64,000 bases of DNA, from assembly GCF_900196725.1 (NCBI RefSeq), contig NZ_FZMP01000207.1, positions 1-64,000 of the forward strand, read 5' to 3'. The notes under the pieces are model-generated. The model was not told the origin of the DNA. It ran no database searches and saw nothing but the letters and a program-made list of their open reading frames with translations. A program made the translations under genes and the position numbers. Positions 15,734-24,121 of the stretch are shown here, piece by piece; the first letter of the stretch is position 1, and every line of letters starts with the position of its first letter. This DNA comes from Candidatus Methanoperedens nitratireducens. GTDB taxonomy: Archaea; Halobacteriota; Methanosarcinia; Methanosarcinales; Methanoperedenaceae.

Positions 15734-16147
15734 ATGAAAAAGATACTGGTTGTGCTGGGAGTGATCTTAATACTTACTATTCCCGCACTTGCAGATGTCG
15801 GTCAAAAGGCAAGACTGAACGGCGAGAATGCGGTGATAGTTAAGGTAGATCAGATTGCCTGGAATTATGGTTCCGGAGATATAAACCAGGATATGAGTGT
15901 GCAAGTAACAGGAAATTACCAGATGATAGACCAGGACAGTATGACGCTTTTAGGTGGATCACTTATTTCTGATTCCGATTATTCAGCCTTTGTAAACAAT
16001 ACAATGAAAGGGCGTAATGTTATCAGGATTGATCTGGACCAGTACGGGAATAACTCAGGAAGCGGAAGCATTGGCCAGAGTATTAATGTTCTTGTAGATA
16101 ACAACGTACAGACATTGAGTCAGGATATTATAGTGATTATCGATTGA
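15734..16147 (+). CDS. Secreted repeat protein with two 42-residue curlin-like units (cluster protein 2)
   Basis: A 137-residue secreted protein with a signal peptide ending ALAD (about 1-20). Two repeats, residues 32-73 and 95-136, align without gaps at an offset of 63. They share DQ (39-40/102-103), GSG (46-48/109-111), I50/I113, Q52/Q115, N61/N124, Q63/Q126 and QD (67-68/130-131). The alternating pattern with regularly spaced Q, N and G resembles curlin-type cross-beta repeats, although the exact curlin consensus is not met. ATG at 15734 has GGAGGTG at the right distance and beats TTG at 15719. It lies 12 bases before the next gene. Confidence 0.7.
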   Translation: MKKILVVLGVILILTIPALADVGQKARLNGENAVIVKVDQIAWNYGSGDINQDMSVQVTGNYQMIDQDSMTLLGGSLISDSDYSAFVNNTMKGRNVIRIDLDQYGNNSGSGSIGQSINVLVDNNVQTLSQDIIVIID

Positions 16148-16159
16148 GGAGTGGGCACT

Positions 16160-17110
16160 ATGAAATGGATTTGTCTGTTGGTCGCGGGCCTGATGATATC
16201 GGTCAGCATAGCTGTTGCGGATGAAGAACTGAGCTCTGCCCAGCTATCTCAGATTGCTGTAGACAGGATTGGTGATTCAAGCCAGGAGGCAGATATTTCT
16301 GGCTTTGATGAAGCAGAATCCAGCCAGATAGGTTACTCCTCTGATGGAATTGTCACCCAGACCATTTCTTATGAAAACATAGGGAACGGAAGCATCCTGC
16401 AATGGGGAGAATCCGGAGATATGAAATATAAAGAAAGGTCATTTTATTTTGACCAGATAGGAGATGAAATCAACACAACGAACTGGATAAATGGTGATGT
16501 GAATCAGACGATCTATATCAGGAACTCCTCCAACCTGTATTTGAAGCAGGTCGTAGGAGGGTTGAAGAATATCCTCTTCCCTGACCAGCAGACTGCCCAG
16601 GTAGAAAGGGAGAACGGAGCATGGTGGTTCTGCGGTAAGGCGGTGAACAATAGATCAGGATTACCTCTCTGTGCCGATAAATTTGCAAAAAAGATATACG
16701 ATGGGAAAGCAACTGAAAGTGATTTTTATAAGCTTCAAGCTCTTCAGGAGAACTACGATGTTTTTCCATCTGAGAACCTTACGCTCCATGTGATCCTTAC
16801 GAAGTGGAACATGACCAGGACCGATGATAACAACCTCAGCATAAAGTTCCGCGCTTATAATTTTGGGAAAAAGACCTACAATGCCACGATTGTAATGGAC
16901 CTTGTCTCGAAGGTCGATATAGTCAGTCTTGAGGGCAGTAGTGTCAATGCAGACAATACACAGAACTGGCAGATCAAGATGCCTTCGAAGCGGAACATTG
17001 AACTCGGCACTTACACAGTTCAATCGATGAAGGAAATAGATAAAGTAGTGAAAGTGCCCCTGGAGGATATAAAGGTGAACAGCATCGAGATGAAGGTTAT
17101 GAGCGAATGA
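16160..17110 (+). CDS. Secreted protein with Q/N/G-rich repeats plus a beta domain (cluster protein 3)
   Basis: A 316-residue secreted protein with a signal peptide of about 21 residues. Residues 22-135 carry repeat-like text related to cluster protein 2 (IGNGSILQWGESGD; INGDVNQTIYIRNSS; NLYLKQVV), notably the shared G-D-(I/V)-N-Q core. A middle part has two cysteines (WWFCGKA and LPLCADK). The C-terminal part (about 195-316) looks like an Ig-like or CARDB domain (NLSIKFRAYNFGKKTYNATI). ATG at 16160 with GAGGAG upstream was chosen over GTG at 16151. It could act as a nucleator or cap for the fibre-like proteins; this is inference. Confidence 0.68.
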   Translation: MKWICLLVAGLMISVSIAVADEELSSAQLSQIAVDRIGDSSQEADISGFDEAESSQIGYSSDGIVTQTISYENIGNGSILQWGESGDMKYKERSFYFDQIGDEINTTNWINGDVNQTIYIRNSSNLYLKQVVGGLKNILFPDQQTAQVERENGAWWFCGKAVNNRSGLPLCADKFAKKIYDGKATESDFYKLQALQENYDVFPSENLTLHVILTKWNMTRTDDNNLSIKFRAYNFGKKTYNATIVMDLVSKVDIVSLEGSSVNADNTQNWQIKMPSKRNIELGTYTVQSMKEIDKVVKVPLEDIKVNSIEMKVMSE

Positions 17111-17150
17111 ATAACGAATAAAAAAACGTGGGCGTTAGTAAAAAAACAAA

Positions 17151-17200
17151 GGCGAGCAATCAGGTAACAGCTAATAAATATCAAAAACCTGATGCTCGCC
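17151..17200 (+). terminator. Strong hairpin closing the first half of the surface cluster
   Basis: GGCGAGCAATCAGGT (17151-17165) pairs with ACCTGATGCTCGCC (17187-17200) with a single bulged A and a 21-base loop. It starts 40 bases after the stop of cluster protein 3. No long T-run follows, so it could equally stabilise the 3' end of the messenger. The rest of the gap 17201-17429 shows no supported gene. Confidence 0.5.
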
Positions 17201-17429
17201 ACTCATCACAGTTACCATCCATAAAATATCAGGCGCAACTGATATGGATGTGGAAATTTATTCCAAAAAGGAATCTCAAAGAGAAATCTATATATGCAGG
17301 CAGTTCATGTATAAACCAACTGGGATTTGGAAAATTATTGGTGCCAGGTATGAATGCTGTCCATAACTTTGGAAAGTAGGAATCAAGGCATTGGCCCATA
17401 AAAAATATAATAGCTAAGGGGGTTTGCCG

Positions 17430-17576
17430 ATGAGCAATAAAAAGGTCATTATTACACTTTTGGTATTCTTACCATCTCTATTCTCGTTGAGGTTAAGAGC
17501 GCATTACATTGATGCGAGAATAACGATGTGTGATTCAATATCGTCTGCAAAAGTTGCCGGGGGGTATCACCATTAA
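17430..17576 (+). CDS. Possible small hydrophobic peptide before the wall-protein gene
   Basis: A 48-residue open frame (MSNKKVIITLLVFLPSL at the start) with GGGGG eight bases before the ATG. A basic-hydrophobic N-terminus resembles a signal peptide. It overlaps the start of the next gene by 47 bases in another frame. It might be a leader peptide coupling translation to that gene or a truncated secreted protein. Evidence is limited to the ribosome-binding site and the signal-like start. Confidence 0.3.
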   Translation: MSNKKVIITLLVFLPSLFSLRLRAHYIDARITMCDSISSAKVAGGYHH

Positions 17577-20556
17577 TAAAATTATTAAAGGATTTGTTTT
17601 TTTACTGGTAATTATGAGTGTTGCTTTCATTGTTATGGCAGCATCCCCGGTTGTTGTTATTGTACAACCAGCGAGTGATGGTGAAACCATTAGCGGTAAT
17701 TTCCAATTTGTTGCCCATATTACCAGTCCAGACGAGAATCTAAACAGGGTAGATTTCATTATTACTAACACAACCGGAACTGTCAGATCTGATTTTACGA
17801 CCCCCAATCGAAATACTCCCGATTCAGGGGAGGATTTTGCATATTCTTTAAATACTGCTGAACTTGCTGATGGAAGTTATACGCTAACAGTGAACGCTAT
17901 AAATGAGAATATAACCTCTTCCAATACCACAACTGTGACCCGCAATTTTGTTATTAGTAACGTTCCGCCGCCCCTATCAATCATATCACTTTCCCCTGTT
18001 GATGACCCAACCACACAGGTCGGTACGCCTCAGAAATTTGAAATAAATCTCAATAGAAGCGCATCCACTACCTGGTATATTGATGGTTTTGTAGTCCAGA
18101 CCAATCAAAATGCGGCATCGGCAAGCTATACAAATTCTACGGCAGGCGTTGGAACACACACTGTTACTGCAAATGCTACTGACGGCTATTATCTTATCTC
18201 AAAAACCTGGAACTGGGCTGTTGTCCCAATACCTACATATGATGTAAGCGGCTATGTGTTCGATAATTCAGGTTCGGGACTTGGAGGTGTTCAGGTTCAG
18301 AGCGGCAGCAACCAAGGTATTACGTCAGCATCCGGCTATTATTTGATAACTGGTTTTCTTAACGGCACTTATAACTTCAGTTATTCTAAGACCGGATTTG
18401 ATACGGGTTATTTAGAAGTTACAATCAATGGCGCAAATTATATTAATGCGAATAAAACAATCTATGATACTACTTCGCCTGCTTCGGTATCTAATCCAAA
18501 TACAGTAGCAGGCAACTTTTTTGTAAACAATAGCTGGGTCAATCCCACAGATACGGATTTCAGTTACGTGTTGTTTATGTACAGTAACGGCACCGAATTG
18601 CAAAAAGTTTATTCCCCGGCTAATTACCTTAATCTTCAGTGGCAACCGCATTATACTCAGAATATCAGTGCACAGACGGTGGATACGAAAGGAATTATCA
18701 ACCAGACACTTGTATGGTTCAACGCTACCATACCGAATAACCCCCCCGTTCAGGCTCCCATAGGAAATAAGACCATATACAAAGGTCAGCTACTGACATT
18801 CAGCTTAAGTGCAACCGATGCTGATTCAGACCCTATACGCTACGGGACGAACGCAAGCAAAGGCAGTTTTGATAGCAACACGGGAACTTACACATGGACT
18901 CCCGGAGATGGGGACGCAGGGGTATATGTTTGGGGATTTAACAGCAGCGACAGCTACGGCGGAATAGACAGTGAGATAATAACGGTCGAAGTAAAAAACC
19001 CTCTTGAGCTTGACCTGAGGCTTCTTGAACCGATAGTAGTAACGGATAAGAACGGAACGTCGGTTGGGATATGGCAGGATGCAAATATCGGACATATAGG
19101 GAAACTTATCGGTTACAACAGTACATTTAAGAACGCAGCAGATGTCAGGCTGGTTCTCAATGTTACCGAGATCGGTAATAATGCGACCAATGATACATAT
19201 AAAGTAACGCTTGGACAAAACGAGTCTAAATCATGTCCTGATGGAACCAGTATATGCAGGGTGAAATTTGAAATAGAACCGGAAGGAGTTAAAGAAGGAG
19301 TTTTCGATTTTTCCCTGAAAATAGATGTCAACGGGTATATAAATCAAACCCCTGTATTAAAATACACCAACCTTACTACTATACATCTCCCGATAATCCC
19401 TGTTTTCAAAATAAAGCAAACTGATGCGGCTATTGCCATCGTTAGCGAGGGAAAGACAACCACAATTACATATGTCCTTGAAGCTAACAGTACGGTCAAT
19501 ATGACGAATATCTCTATTTTTGATCCGTTATATCCGCAAAAATATTTCAATATCTCAAGATATGAAGTCAGTGGCAATACCTCGCGTTGTTACAATGAAA
19601 ATCAAAAACAGATCCCATGCAGCCTGAGCTATGAATATCCGGCAACCATCGGCGCTTTATCCAGGTTCAAATCAGAAGAATCAGAAATGGGATTCCCATA
19701 TATTATAAATATGGCGACCTTTAGTGCGAAAAATGAATCTGGTTATCCAATCAATGATACCGACTATGTGGAGATATGCGTAAATAAGTGCTGGAAAGGG
19801 AATATTCCAGAGAGTATCTACGTATCAAGTGAAGGTGGCGGCGGAGGTGGCGGCGGAGGTGGCGGCGGAGGCGCGCCTGCCAGCAGTGAGGATTTCAATA
19901 ACATTGAGGCGCGAGAGGTCAGGGAAATGGCCGTTTACGCGAAATCAGCCTCAACTTACGTATTTAAATCTGTAGATCCGGTCATGGTTGTTGGGTTTGA
20001 AAGCAGCTCAAGCGAGAACTCAGTGCCTGTTGTTGTTGAAGTGCTCAGGAACAGATCAAAGCTTATCGGTGAAGATGCTCCGGGCAAACTATACAAGTAC
20101 TTCAATGTCTTTGTAGGCACAAGCGGCTTCAGCCGGAAAGTAAGTAACGGGGTTGTGGCATACCGGGTCAACAACAGCTGGCTGGCAGAAAATAACATCG
20201 ATCCGGCGGATATAAGCCTTTATAAATGGCGGGGAACCTGGGTCAAACTGGATACCGAGATTGCAGAAAACAAATCAAATTACACTTATTACGCCAGCCT
20301 TACAGGCAACTTCAGCAGTTTTGCAATCGTTGCAACCAAAGAACAGATAGGCAGCAAGATGTCTGTACTTGATATGCCCGTGTCTCCAGACCAGCAAAAT
20401 ACAACCCAGGCAATAGCCAATCTCTCAGCCGACGAACCGAAGCGTAAAATCCCGGGTTTATCCGCAGCAGTCATACTGGTTTTTGGGATAGCAGGTATAA
20501 TATCCTATCTTAAGAGGAATTATAAGAGATTAAATAAAAAGGACGTGGGAAAATGA
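17530..20556 (+). CDS. Large S-layer/wall-type protein with PGF-pre-PGF domain and sorting tail
   Basis: A 1008-residue secreted protein. An N-terminal signal (about 14-38) precedes Ig-like domains. A carboxypeptidase-regulatory-like fold follows (about 237-315; YDVSGYVFDNSGSGLGGVQV), then a cadherin/He_PIG-like domain (about 398-490) and further beta domains. An all-glycine linker (about 768-781) comes next. A PGF-pre-PGF domain runs from about 785 to 938 (ending SFAIVATKE). The C-terminus has IPGLSAAVILVFGIAGIISY and a basic tail, a PGL variant of PGF-CTERM. It is thus a probable archaeosortase substrate that becomes lipid-anchored. The start is uncertain (GTG 17530 or a TTG further in). 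It overlaps the next gene by four bases. Confidence 0.82.
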   Translation: MIQYRLQKLPGGITINKIIKGFVFLLVIMSVAFIVMAASPVVVIVQPASDGETISGNFQFVAHITSPDENLNRVDFIITNTTGTVRSDFTTPNRNTPDSGEDFAYSLNTAELADGSYTLTVNAINENITSSNTTTVTRNFVISNVPPPLSIISLSPVDDPTTQVGTPQKFEINLNRSASTTWYIDGFVVQTNQNAASASYTNSTAGVGTHTVTANATDGYYLISKTWNWAVVPIPTYDVSGYVFDNSGSGLGGVQVQSGSNQGITSASGYYLITGFLNGTYNFSYSKTGFDTGYLEVTINGANYINANKTIYDTTSPASVSNPNTVAGNFFVNNSWVNPTDTDFSYVLFMYSNGTELQKVYSPANYLNLQWQPHYTQNISAQTVDTKGIINQTLVWFNATIPNNPPVQAPIGNKTIYKGQLLTFSLSATDADSDPIRYGTNASKGSFDSNTGTYTWTPGDGDAGVYVWGFNSSDSYGGIDSEIITVEVKNPLELDLRLLEPIVVTDKNGTSVGIWQDANIGHIGKLIGYNSTFKNAADVRLVLNVTEIGNNATNDTYKVTLGQNESKSCPDGTSICRVKFEIEPEGVKEGVFDFSLKIDVNGYINQTPVLKYTNLTTIHLPIIPVFKIKQTDAAIAIVSEGKTTTITYVLEANSTVNMTNISIFDPLYPQKYFNISRYEVSGNTSRCYNENQKQIPCSLSYEYPATIGALSRFKSEESEMGFPYIINMATFSAKNESGYPINDTDYVEICVNKCWKGNIPESIYVSSEGGGGGGGGGGGGGAPASSEDFNNIEAREVREMAVYAKSASTYVFKSVDPVMVVGFESSSSENSVPVVVEVLRNRSKLIGEDAPGKLYKYFNVFVGTSGFSRKVSNGVVAYRVNNSWLAENNIDPADISLYKWRGTWVKLDTEIAENKSNYTYYASLTGNFSSFAIVATKEQIGSKMSVLDMPVSPDQQNTTQAIANLSADEPKRKIPGLSAAVILVFGIAGIISYLKRNYKRLNKKDVGK

Positions 20557-21203
20557 GAGCTATCGCGGTAGTAATTGTGATGTTACTGATCGTCCAGAGT
20601 GTGGAGGCAAAAGGAGATTCCGGCTGGGTAGGCCCTGAAAGTTTCCTTTATCCTTTAAAAGTGTGGATGGAGAAACTCAGCATCAATCTAATTTCCAGCC
20701 AGGAAGAGAAAGACCTGAAAATGCTTGACCTTGCCGAAGAACGGCTGGCTGAAGCTGAGGAGATGGAAAATAATTCAAAAGCGTTTGAAAAAGCCATGGA
20801 TGAATATACAGAGCAACTGGAAGAACTCCATGGGGCTATAGAAAAGAACGCCGATAATGGAACAAAAAAGATTAACGTAGGTATAAAAGAAAGGATTGAG
20901 AGCCATAAAAACCGAACAAAAAATTTAAAAAGTTCACTGAGAGCCAGCGTAGTCCAGCAAAGCATCATCGAGGCAAGCAGTTCCGCAGGAGGGAGCAGGA
21001 TTAATGTCAGCTCAATCAACGGGAACGTCTCAGTGCAAACAGAAGGCGGCAATGCAACTGTCACCCGGGACGGCAGCAATGTGACAGTAGTTTCCGTCAC
21101 AAATAACTCCAGACAGGTGGTTGTTATCAACTCCTCGCGGAACGGGTCATCAAGTTCAGTCTCGGTGCGGTCAAGTTCTAAGGCTGTTGTCAGCACCGGC
21201 TAG
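20553..21203 (+). CDS. Secreted DUF5667-type protein
   Basis: A 216-residue exported protein with a signal peptide (about 1-19). It carries the DUF5667 pattern: GPESFLYPLKVWMEKLSINL followed by a charged helix with LAEERLAEAEEME and a further helical hairpin to about 125. The C-terminal 80 residues are Ser/Asn/Val-rich repeats (NVSVQTEGGNATVTRDGSNV) suggesting a beta-solenoid tail. Its ATG overlaps the TGA of the wall-protein gene (ATGA), so the two are translationally coupled and likely act together at the cell surface. The function of the family is unknown. Confidence 0.75.
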   Translation: MRAIAVVIVMLLIVQSVEAKGDSGWVGPESFLYPLKVWMEKLSINLISSQEEKDLKMLDLAEERLAEAEEMENNSKAFEKAMDEYTEQLEELHGAIEKNADNGTKKINVGIKERIESHKNRTKNLKSSLRASVVQQSIIEASSSAGGSRINVSSINGNVSVQTEGGNATVTRDGSNVTVVSVTNNSRQVVVINSSRNGSSSSVSVRSSSKAVVSTG

Positions 21204-21212
21204 CGGGCATTC

Positions 21213-21911
21213 TTAAGAATTAAAATACTCTTTGAGTATTGTATTAAATATTCTCCATCCGTCCCTGAAAGAGTTAAGATTGGAATCCCCGTTCTTTCTG
21301 CAGGCTTCGAAGGATGGTACTTCTTTCACCTTGAGTCCCGCTTTTTTCATGCGTATTGACTGTTCAGTCTCGATCTCGAACCCTTTTGACTGGCAGTATA
21401 TCTTTTTAATTGCCTCTTTCTTAAATGCCCTATAACCATAACACAGGTCTGTGTAGTTTGAACCGTATAGCATGTTCACCATAGTGACGAATAACCTGTT
21501 ACCCAATCGTCTGAATGGCGTGATATCTGCCGAACCCCCGCCAGGCATCATGCGTGAGCCATTTGAAACATCATATCCGTCCAGCACAGGTTCTAAAAGT
21601 CCCGGGATTTCTTTGGGATCGTGGCTTCCGTCCGCATCCATTATTATCAATATATCCCCGGTCGCATTCTCAAACCCGGTTCTCATTGCCGCGCCTTTTC
21701 CCCGGGGTTTTTCTACAATGATTTTCGCATCTTTCCTGTATTTTAATATTTCATCCCTTGTTCTGTCTGTGGAATTACCGTCCACAACTACTACCTCATC
21801 TATAAATTCAGGGATGTACGGGAAAACCTCTTTTATATTCGATTCTTCGTTCAATGTCGGTATCACCAAGCTTACGTTTTTCACTTCACCGTATTTGTTT
21901 GTAAGACTCAT
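21213..21911 (-). CDS. Family 2 glycosyltransferase, dolichyl-phosphate sugar synthase-like
   Basis: A 232-residue GT-A fold glycosyltransferase. The N-terminal SLVIPTLNEESNI (about 14-26) and the metal-binding DAD at 92-94 in MDADGSHDP are standard for GT2. The sequence resembles DPM/DPG synthases, which load a sugar on a polyprenyl phosphate for glycan assembly. There are no C-terminal membrane helices. The ATG at 21911 with GGGGG upstream was preferred over ATGs at 21944 and 22001. It is convergent with the surface cluster and could supply sugars for its many N-glycosylation sites, although that link is only positional. Confidence 0.85.
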   Translation of the reverse strand: MSLTNKYGEVKNVSLVIPTLNEESNIKEVFPYIPEFIDEVVVVDGNSTDRTRDEILKYRKDAKIIVEKPRGKGAAMRTGFENATGDILIIMDADGSHDPKEIPGLLEPVLDGYDVSNGSRMMPGGGSADITPFRRLGNRLFVTMVNMLYGSNYTDLCYGYRAFKKEAIKKIYCQSKGFEIETEQSIRMKKAGLKVKEVPSFEACRKNGDSNLNSFRDGWRIFNTILKEYFNS

Positions 21912-22033
21912 ACTACCCCCACTCGATATTTCGTTAGTTCTCATTTCTTTAAATAACGTTAAGAACGCAAGGCATATACTGGACGCACATGCCGAAAGCA
22001 CATGCCGGAAACTTACGAATTCAGGTAAACGGT

Positions 22034-22807
22034 TTATTCCTCTGGTTCTTCTGGCTCCCCGATTATTCTATCATATAGGTCACCTGGACAGAAAGCGAAA
22101 CCTGCGACTCGCCCGGCTGGATGGGTGTGCCGGTTTTTCCACCGCTGCCGGTGCAAAACGGGAGGAAGCGCGCCTTCGCTTATCGACGCCGTTCTCACGC
22201 CGGTTATCCTGACCTTCAGGCTTTGAGCAAGCAGGCCTGCTTTAGCAGATGAGTCATTTACAGCCTTTACAAGCAGCTCGTCGCTGATCTGTCTTTGCTT
22301 TTCTTCGGATACTGTAAAAGATATCCCGCTGACCTGGTTCGCGCCGGCGGCGACTGCTTTTTCTACGATGTCGCTCAGGTTGCCGGGTATCTTCGTGGTT
22401 ACCTGTACATTATTGGAAGCCGAATATCCGGTGATGTTCGGCGCTTCACCTTCCGCTGGAGATTTGTACAATGGCTGGATGGACAGGAAGGATGTCCGGA
22501 TTTCCCTGTCGCCAAGCCCCAGGCTTTTAAGGGCATTTATCACAGATGTCATAGCATTGTTATTTTTCTGCGAGGCTTCCCCGGCAGTAGGGGCCTGCGT
22601 CAGGACACCGATGTTTATGGATGCAGTATCAGGCACCACAAATTCCGATGCAGAGCCGGAAACAGAAAGCTCCCTCTGTTCAGAAGCTCCCAGCTTTGCA
22701 TTCGCACCTGCGGCGCTTACGTATAAACCCGCAATTATTATCACAATGCCAATTGAGAGAATAACCAGAAGTATGTACAGTTTATTACCTGTTGTTTCCT
22801 GATTCAT
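22034..22807 (-). CDS. SIMPL-domain (DUF541) exported protein, frameshifted near the end
   Basis: An N-terminal membrane anchor (about 10-32) is followed by a SIMPL domain: SVSGSASEFVVPDTASINIG, IQPLYK, GYSASNNVQVTTK and ARSLKVRI-type text. After ISEGALPPV the frame loses similarity. The proper family ending (GTPIQPGESQVSLSVQVTYM) continues in another frame and stops at 22063-22065. One extra base around 22155-22165, next to AAAA and GGG runs, would explain this. Without it the protein would be about 247 residues. SIMPL proteins are periplasmic or surface oligomers of poorly known role. It is a true mutation or a consensus error. Confidence 0.75.
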   Translation of the reverse strand: MNQETTGNKLYILLVILSIGIVIIIAGLYVSAAGANAKLGASEQRELSVSGSASEFVVPDTASINIGVLTQAPTAGEASQKNNNAMTSVINALKSLGLGDREIRTSFLSIQPLYKSPAEGEAPNITGYSASNNVQVTTKIPGNLSDIVEKAVAAGANQVSGISFTVSEEKQRQISDELLVKAVNDSSAKAGLLAQSLKVRITGVRTASISEGALPPVLHRQRWKNRHTHPAGRVAGFAFCPGDLYDRIIGEPEEPEE

Positions 22808-22901
22808 ACACCTCTTTCTTCCCCTGATTTAATAACGGCTTGGCAGGAGATAAACCTTGCGTGTGCTGGCTGTCGCTTCGAACCATTTGCCTGATTTTAA
22901 A

Positions 22902-22924
22902 TTGGTAGCAACGGTTGCTACCAA
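22902..22924. promoter_or_regulatory. Perfect 11-bp-arm palindrome between SIMPL and larB
   Basis: TTGGTAGCAAC and GTTGCTACCAA flank a single G, so 22 of 23 bases are paired. It lies 95 bases upstream of the SIMPL gene and 158 upstream of larB in their shared divergent region, as expected for a dimeric repressor site. The regulator is not known. Confidence 0.5.
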
Positions 22925-23081
22925 CATTTATTACGATGTCACCGAAACCAATTGATTGAGGTTGGGAAGAGTTAGTGTAACGAATATATTTGTCAGTCAG
23001 CCGCGTTTTGACCTCCAACCTCAATTAAATCTTATAAATAGCTCTAAATAAGTTTAAAGCTGACCTTGCCATGCCTTCGGA

Positions 23082-23909
23082 ATGCATAAGAATAATCTAT
23101 ATGCAGATTTACTTAAGTACATGGATCTCTCCGATACCCTGAAAAAATTAAAAAATAACGAAATAACCCTTGAAGAAGCTGAAAAGCAGCTTCGGATAAC
23201 TAATTTTGAAACTTTATCTGATATTGCAAAAGTTGATACCCACAGGGCGAAGAGAACAGGCATCCCCGAAGCTATCATAGCTGATTGCAAGACCTGCGAT
23301 GAGGTCGTATCCATCGCGCAGGTTCATTTAAAAAATGAGGGGAGAGTTATCGTAACCCGGGCGAGTGATGAAAAGTACCTGGCACTTGAATCGCTGGCAA
23401 AGGAGATGAAACTACTGATCAGGAGTTCAAGACGCGCAGGCGTGATCTCTATAGGCGAACCGGTCGACAAGACAGGCGGCAGGGTCGGTATTGTTTCGGC
23501 AGGTACGGCTGATATCCCGGTGGCTGAGGAAGCAAGAATAATAGCCGAAGAGATGGGCTGCTCTGTTACTGCTATATACGATGTCGGCGTCGCAGGCATC
23601 CACAGGCTTTTTCCCGAACTGACCAGGCTTATTGTGACTGGCGTAGATGCCATCGTTGTTGCCGCCGGACGCGAGGGAACGCTCCCGGCGATAGTGTCGG
23701 GTCTTGTAGATGTACCTGTTATCGGTGTCCCGGTCTCCACGGGCTACGGGGCAGGAGGGGAAGGGAAGGCTGCGCTTCTTTCTATGCTGCAATCCTGTTC
23801 TGTTCTGACCGTAGTGAACATCGATGCAGGATTCGTGGCAGGGGCTTTTGCGGCAAGGATAGCGAACCTGGCAGCGAAAAATAGGAATAAAATAGAAAAA
23901 TCGGCATAA
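23082..23909 (+). CDS. larB: Nickel-pincer cofactor synthesis protein LarB
   Basis: A 275-residue LarB. It carboxylates nicotinic acid adenine dinucleotide and hydrolyses it to pyridinium-3,5-biscarboxylate mononucleotide, the first step of the nickel-pincer nucleotide of lactate racemase. The PurE-like half (about 125-260) has GIVSAGTADIPVAEEA and GIHRLFPEL followed by AAGREGTLPAIVSGL and GAGGEGKAAL. The helical N-terminus DTLKKLKNNEITLEEAEKQL is typical. The start could be ATG 23082 or ATG 23121; neither has a good ribosome-binding site. LarC and LarE are not in the window, so the cofactor pathway or its client enzyme must lie elsewhere. Confidence 0.88.
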   Translation: MHKNNLYADLLKYMDLSDTLKKLKNNEITLEEAEKQLRITNFETLSDIAKVDTHRAKRTGIPEAIIADCKTCDEVVSIAQVHLKNEGRVIVTRASDEKYLALESLAKEMKLLIRSSRRAGVISIGEPVDKTGGRVGIVSAGTADIPVAEEARIIAEEMGCSVTAIYDVGVAGIHRLFPELTRLIVTGVDAIVVAAGREGTLPAIVSGLVDVPVIGVPVSTGYGAGGEGKAALLSMLQSCSVLTVVNIDAGFVAGAFAARIANLAAKNRNKIEKSA

Positions 23910-24121
23910 TATGCCTGATAGTACCATACCACTTATTCCAAATCCATTTATTCCAAATATCTTTTTAATTGAGAAAATAATTGAGAAAATTATTTATATC
24001 GTGAGATGGTAAAAAGCTTTTTGATGGATATATATGTTTTTCTATCTCGAACAAATTTCTATAACAAGTGAAAAAGTAATATAGTATGAAAAACGTATAA
24101 CACTTAGGAGGTTAAAATATT

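Noticed and set aside
17128-17379. 83-codon plus-strand frame after cluster protein 3
   Set aside because: It runs across the strong hairpin, has no ribosome-binding site and has protein-unlike composition.
19833-19872. Glycine-codon run as a separate repeat element
   Set aside because: The GGCGGAGGT repeats simply encode the all-glycine linker typical in front of PGF-pre-PGF domains.
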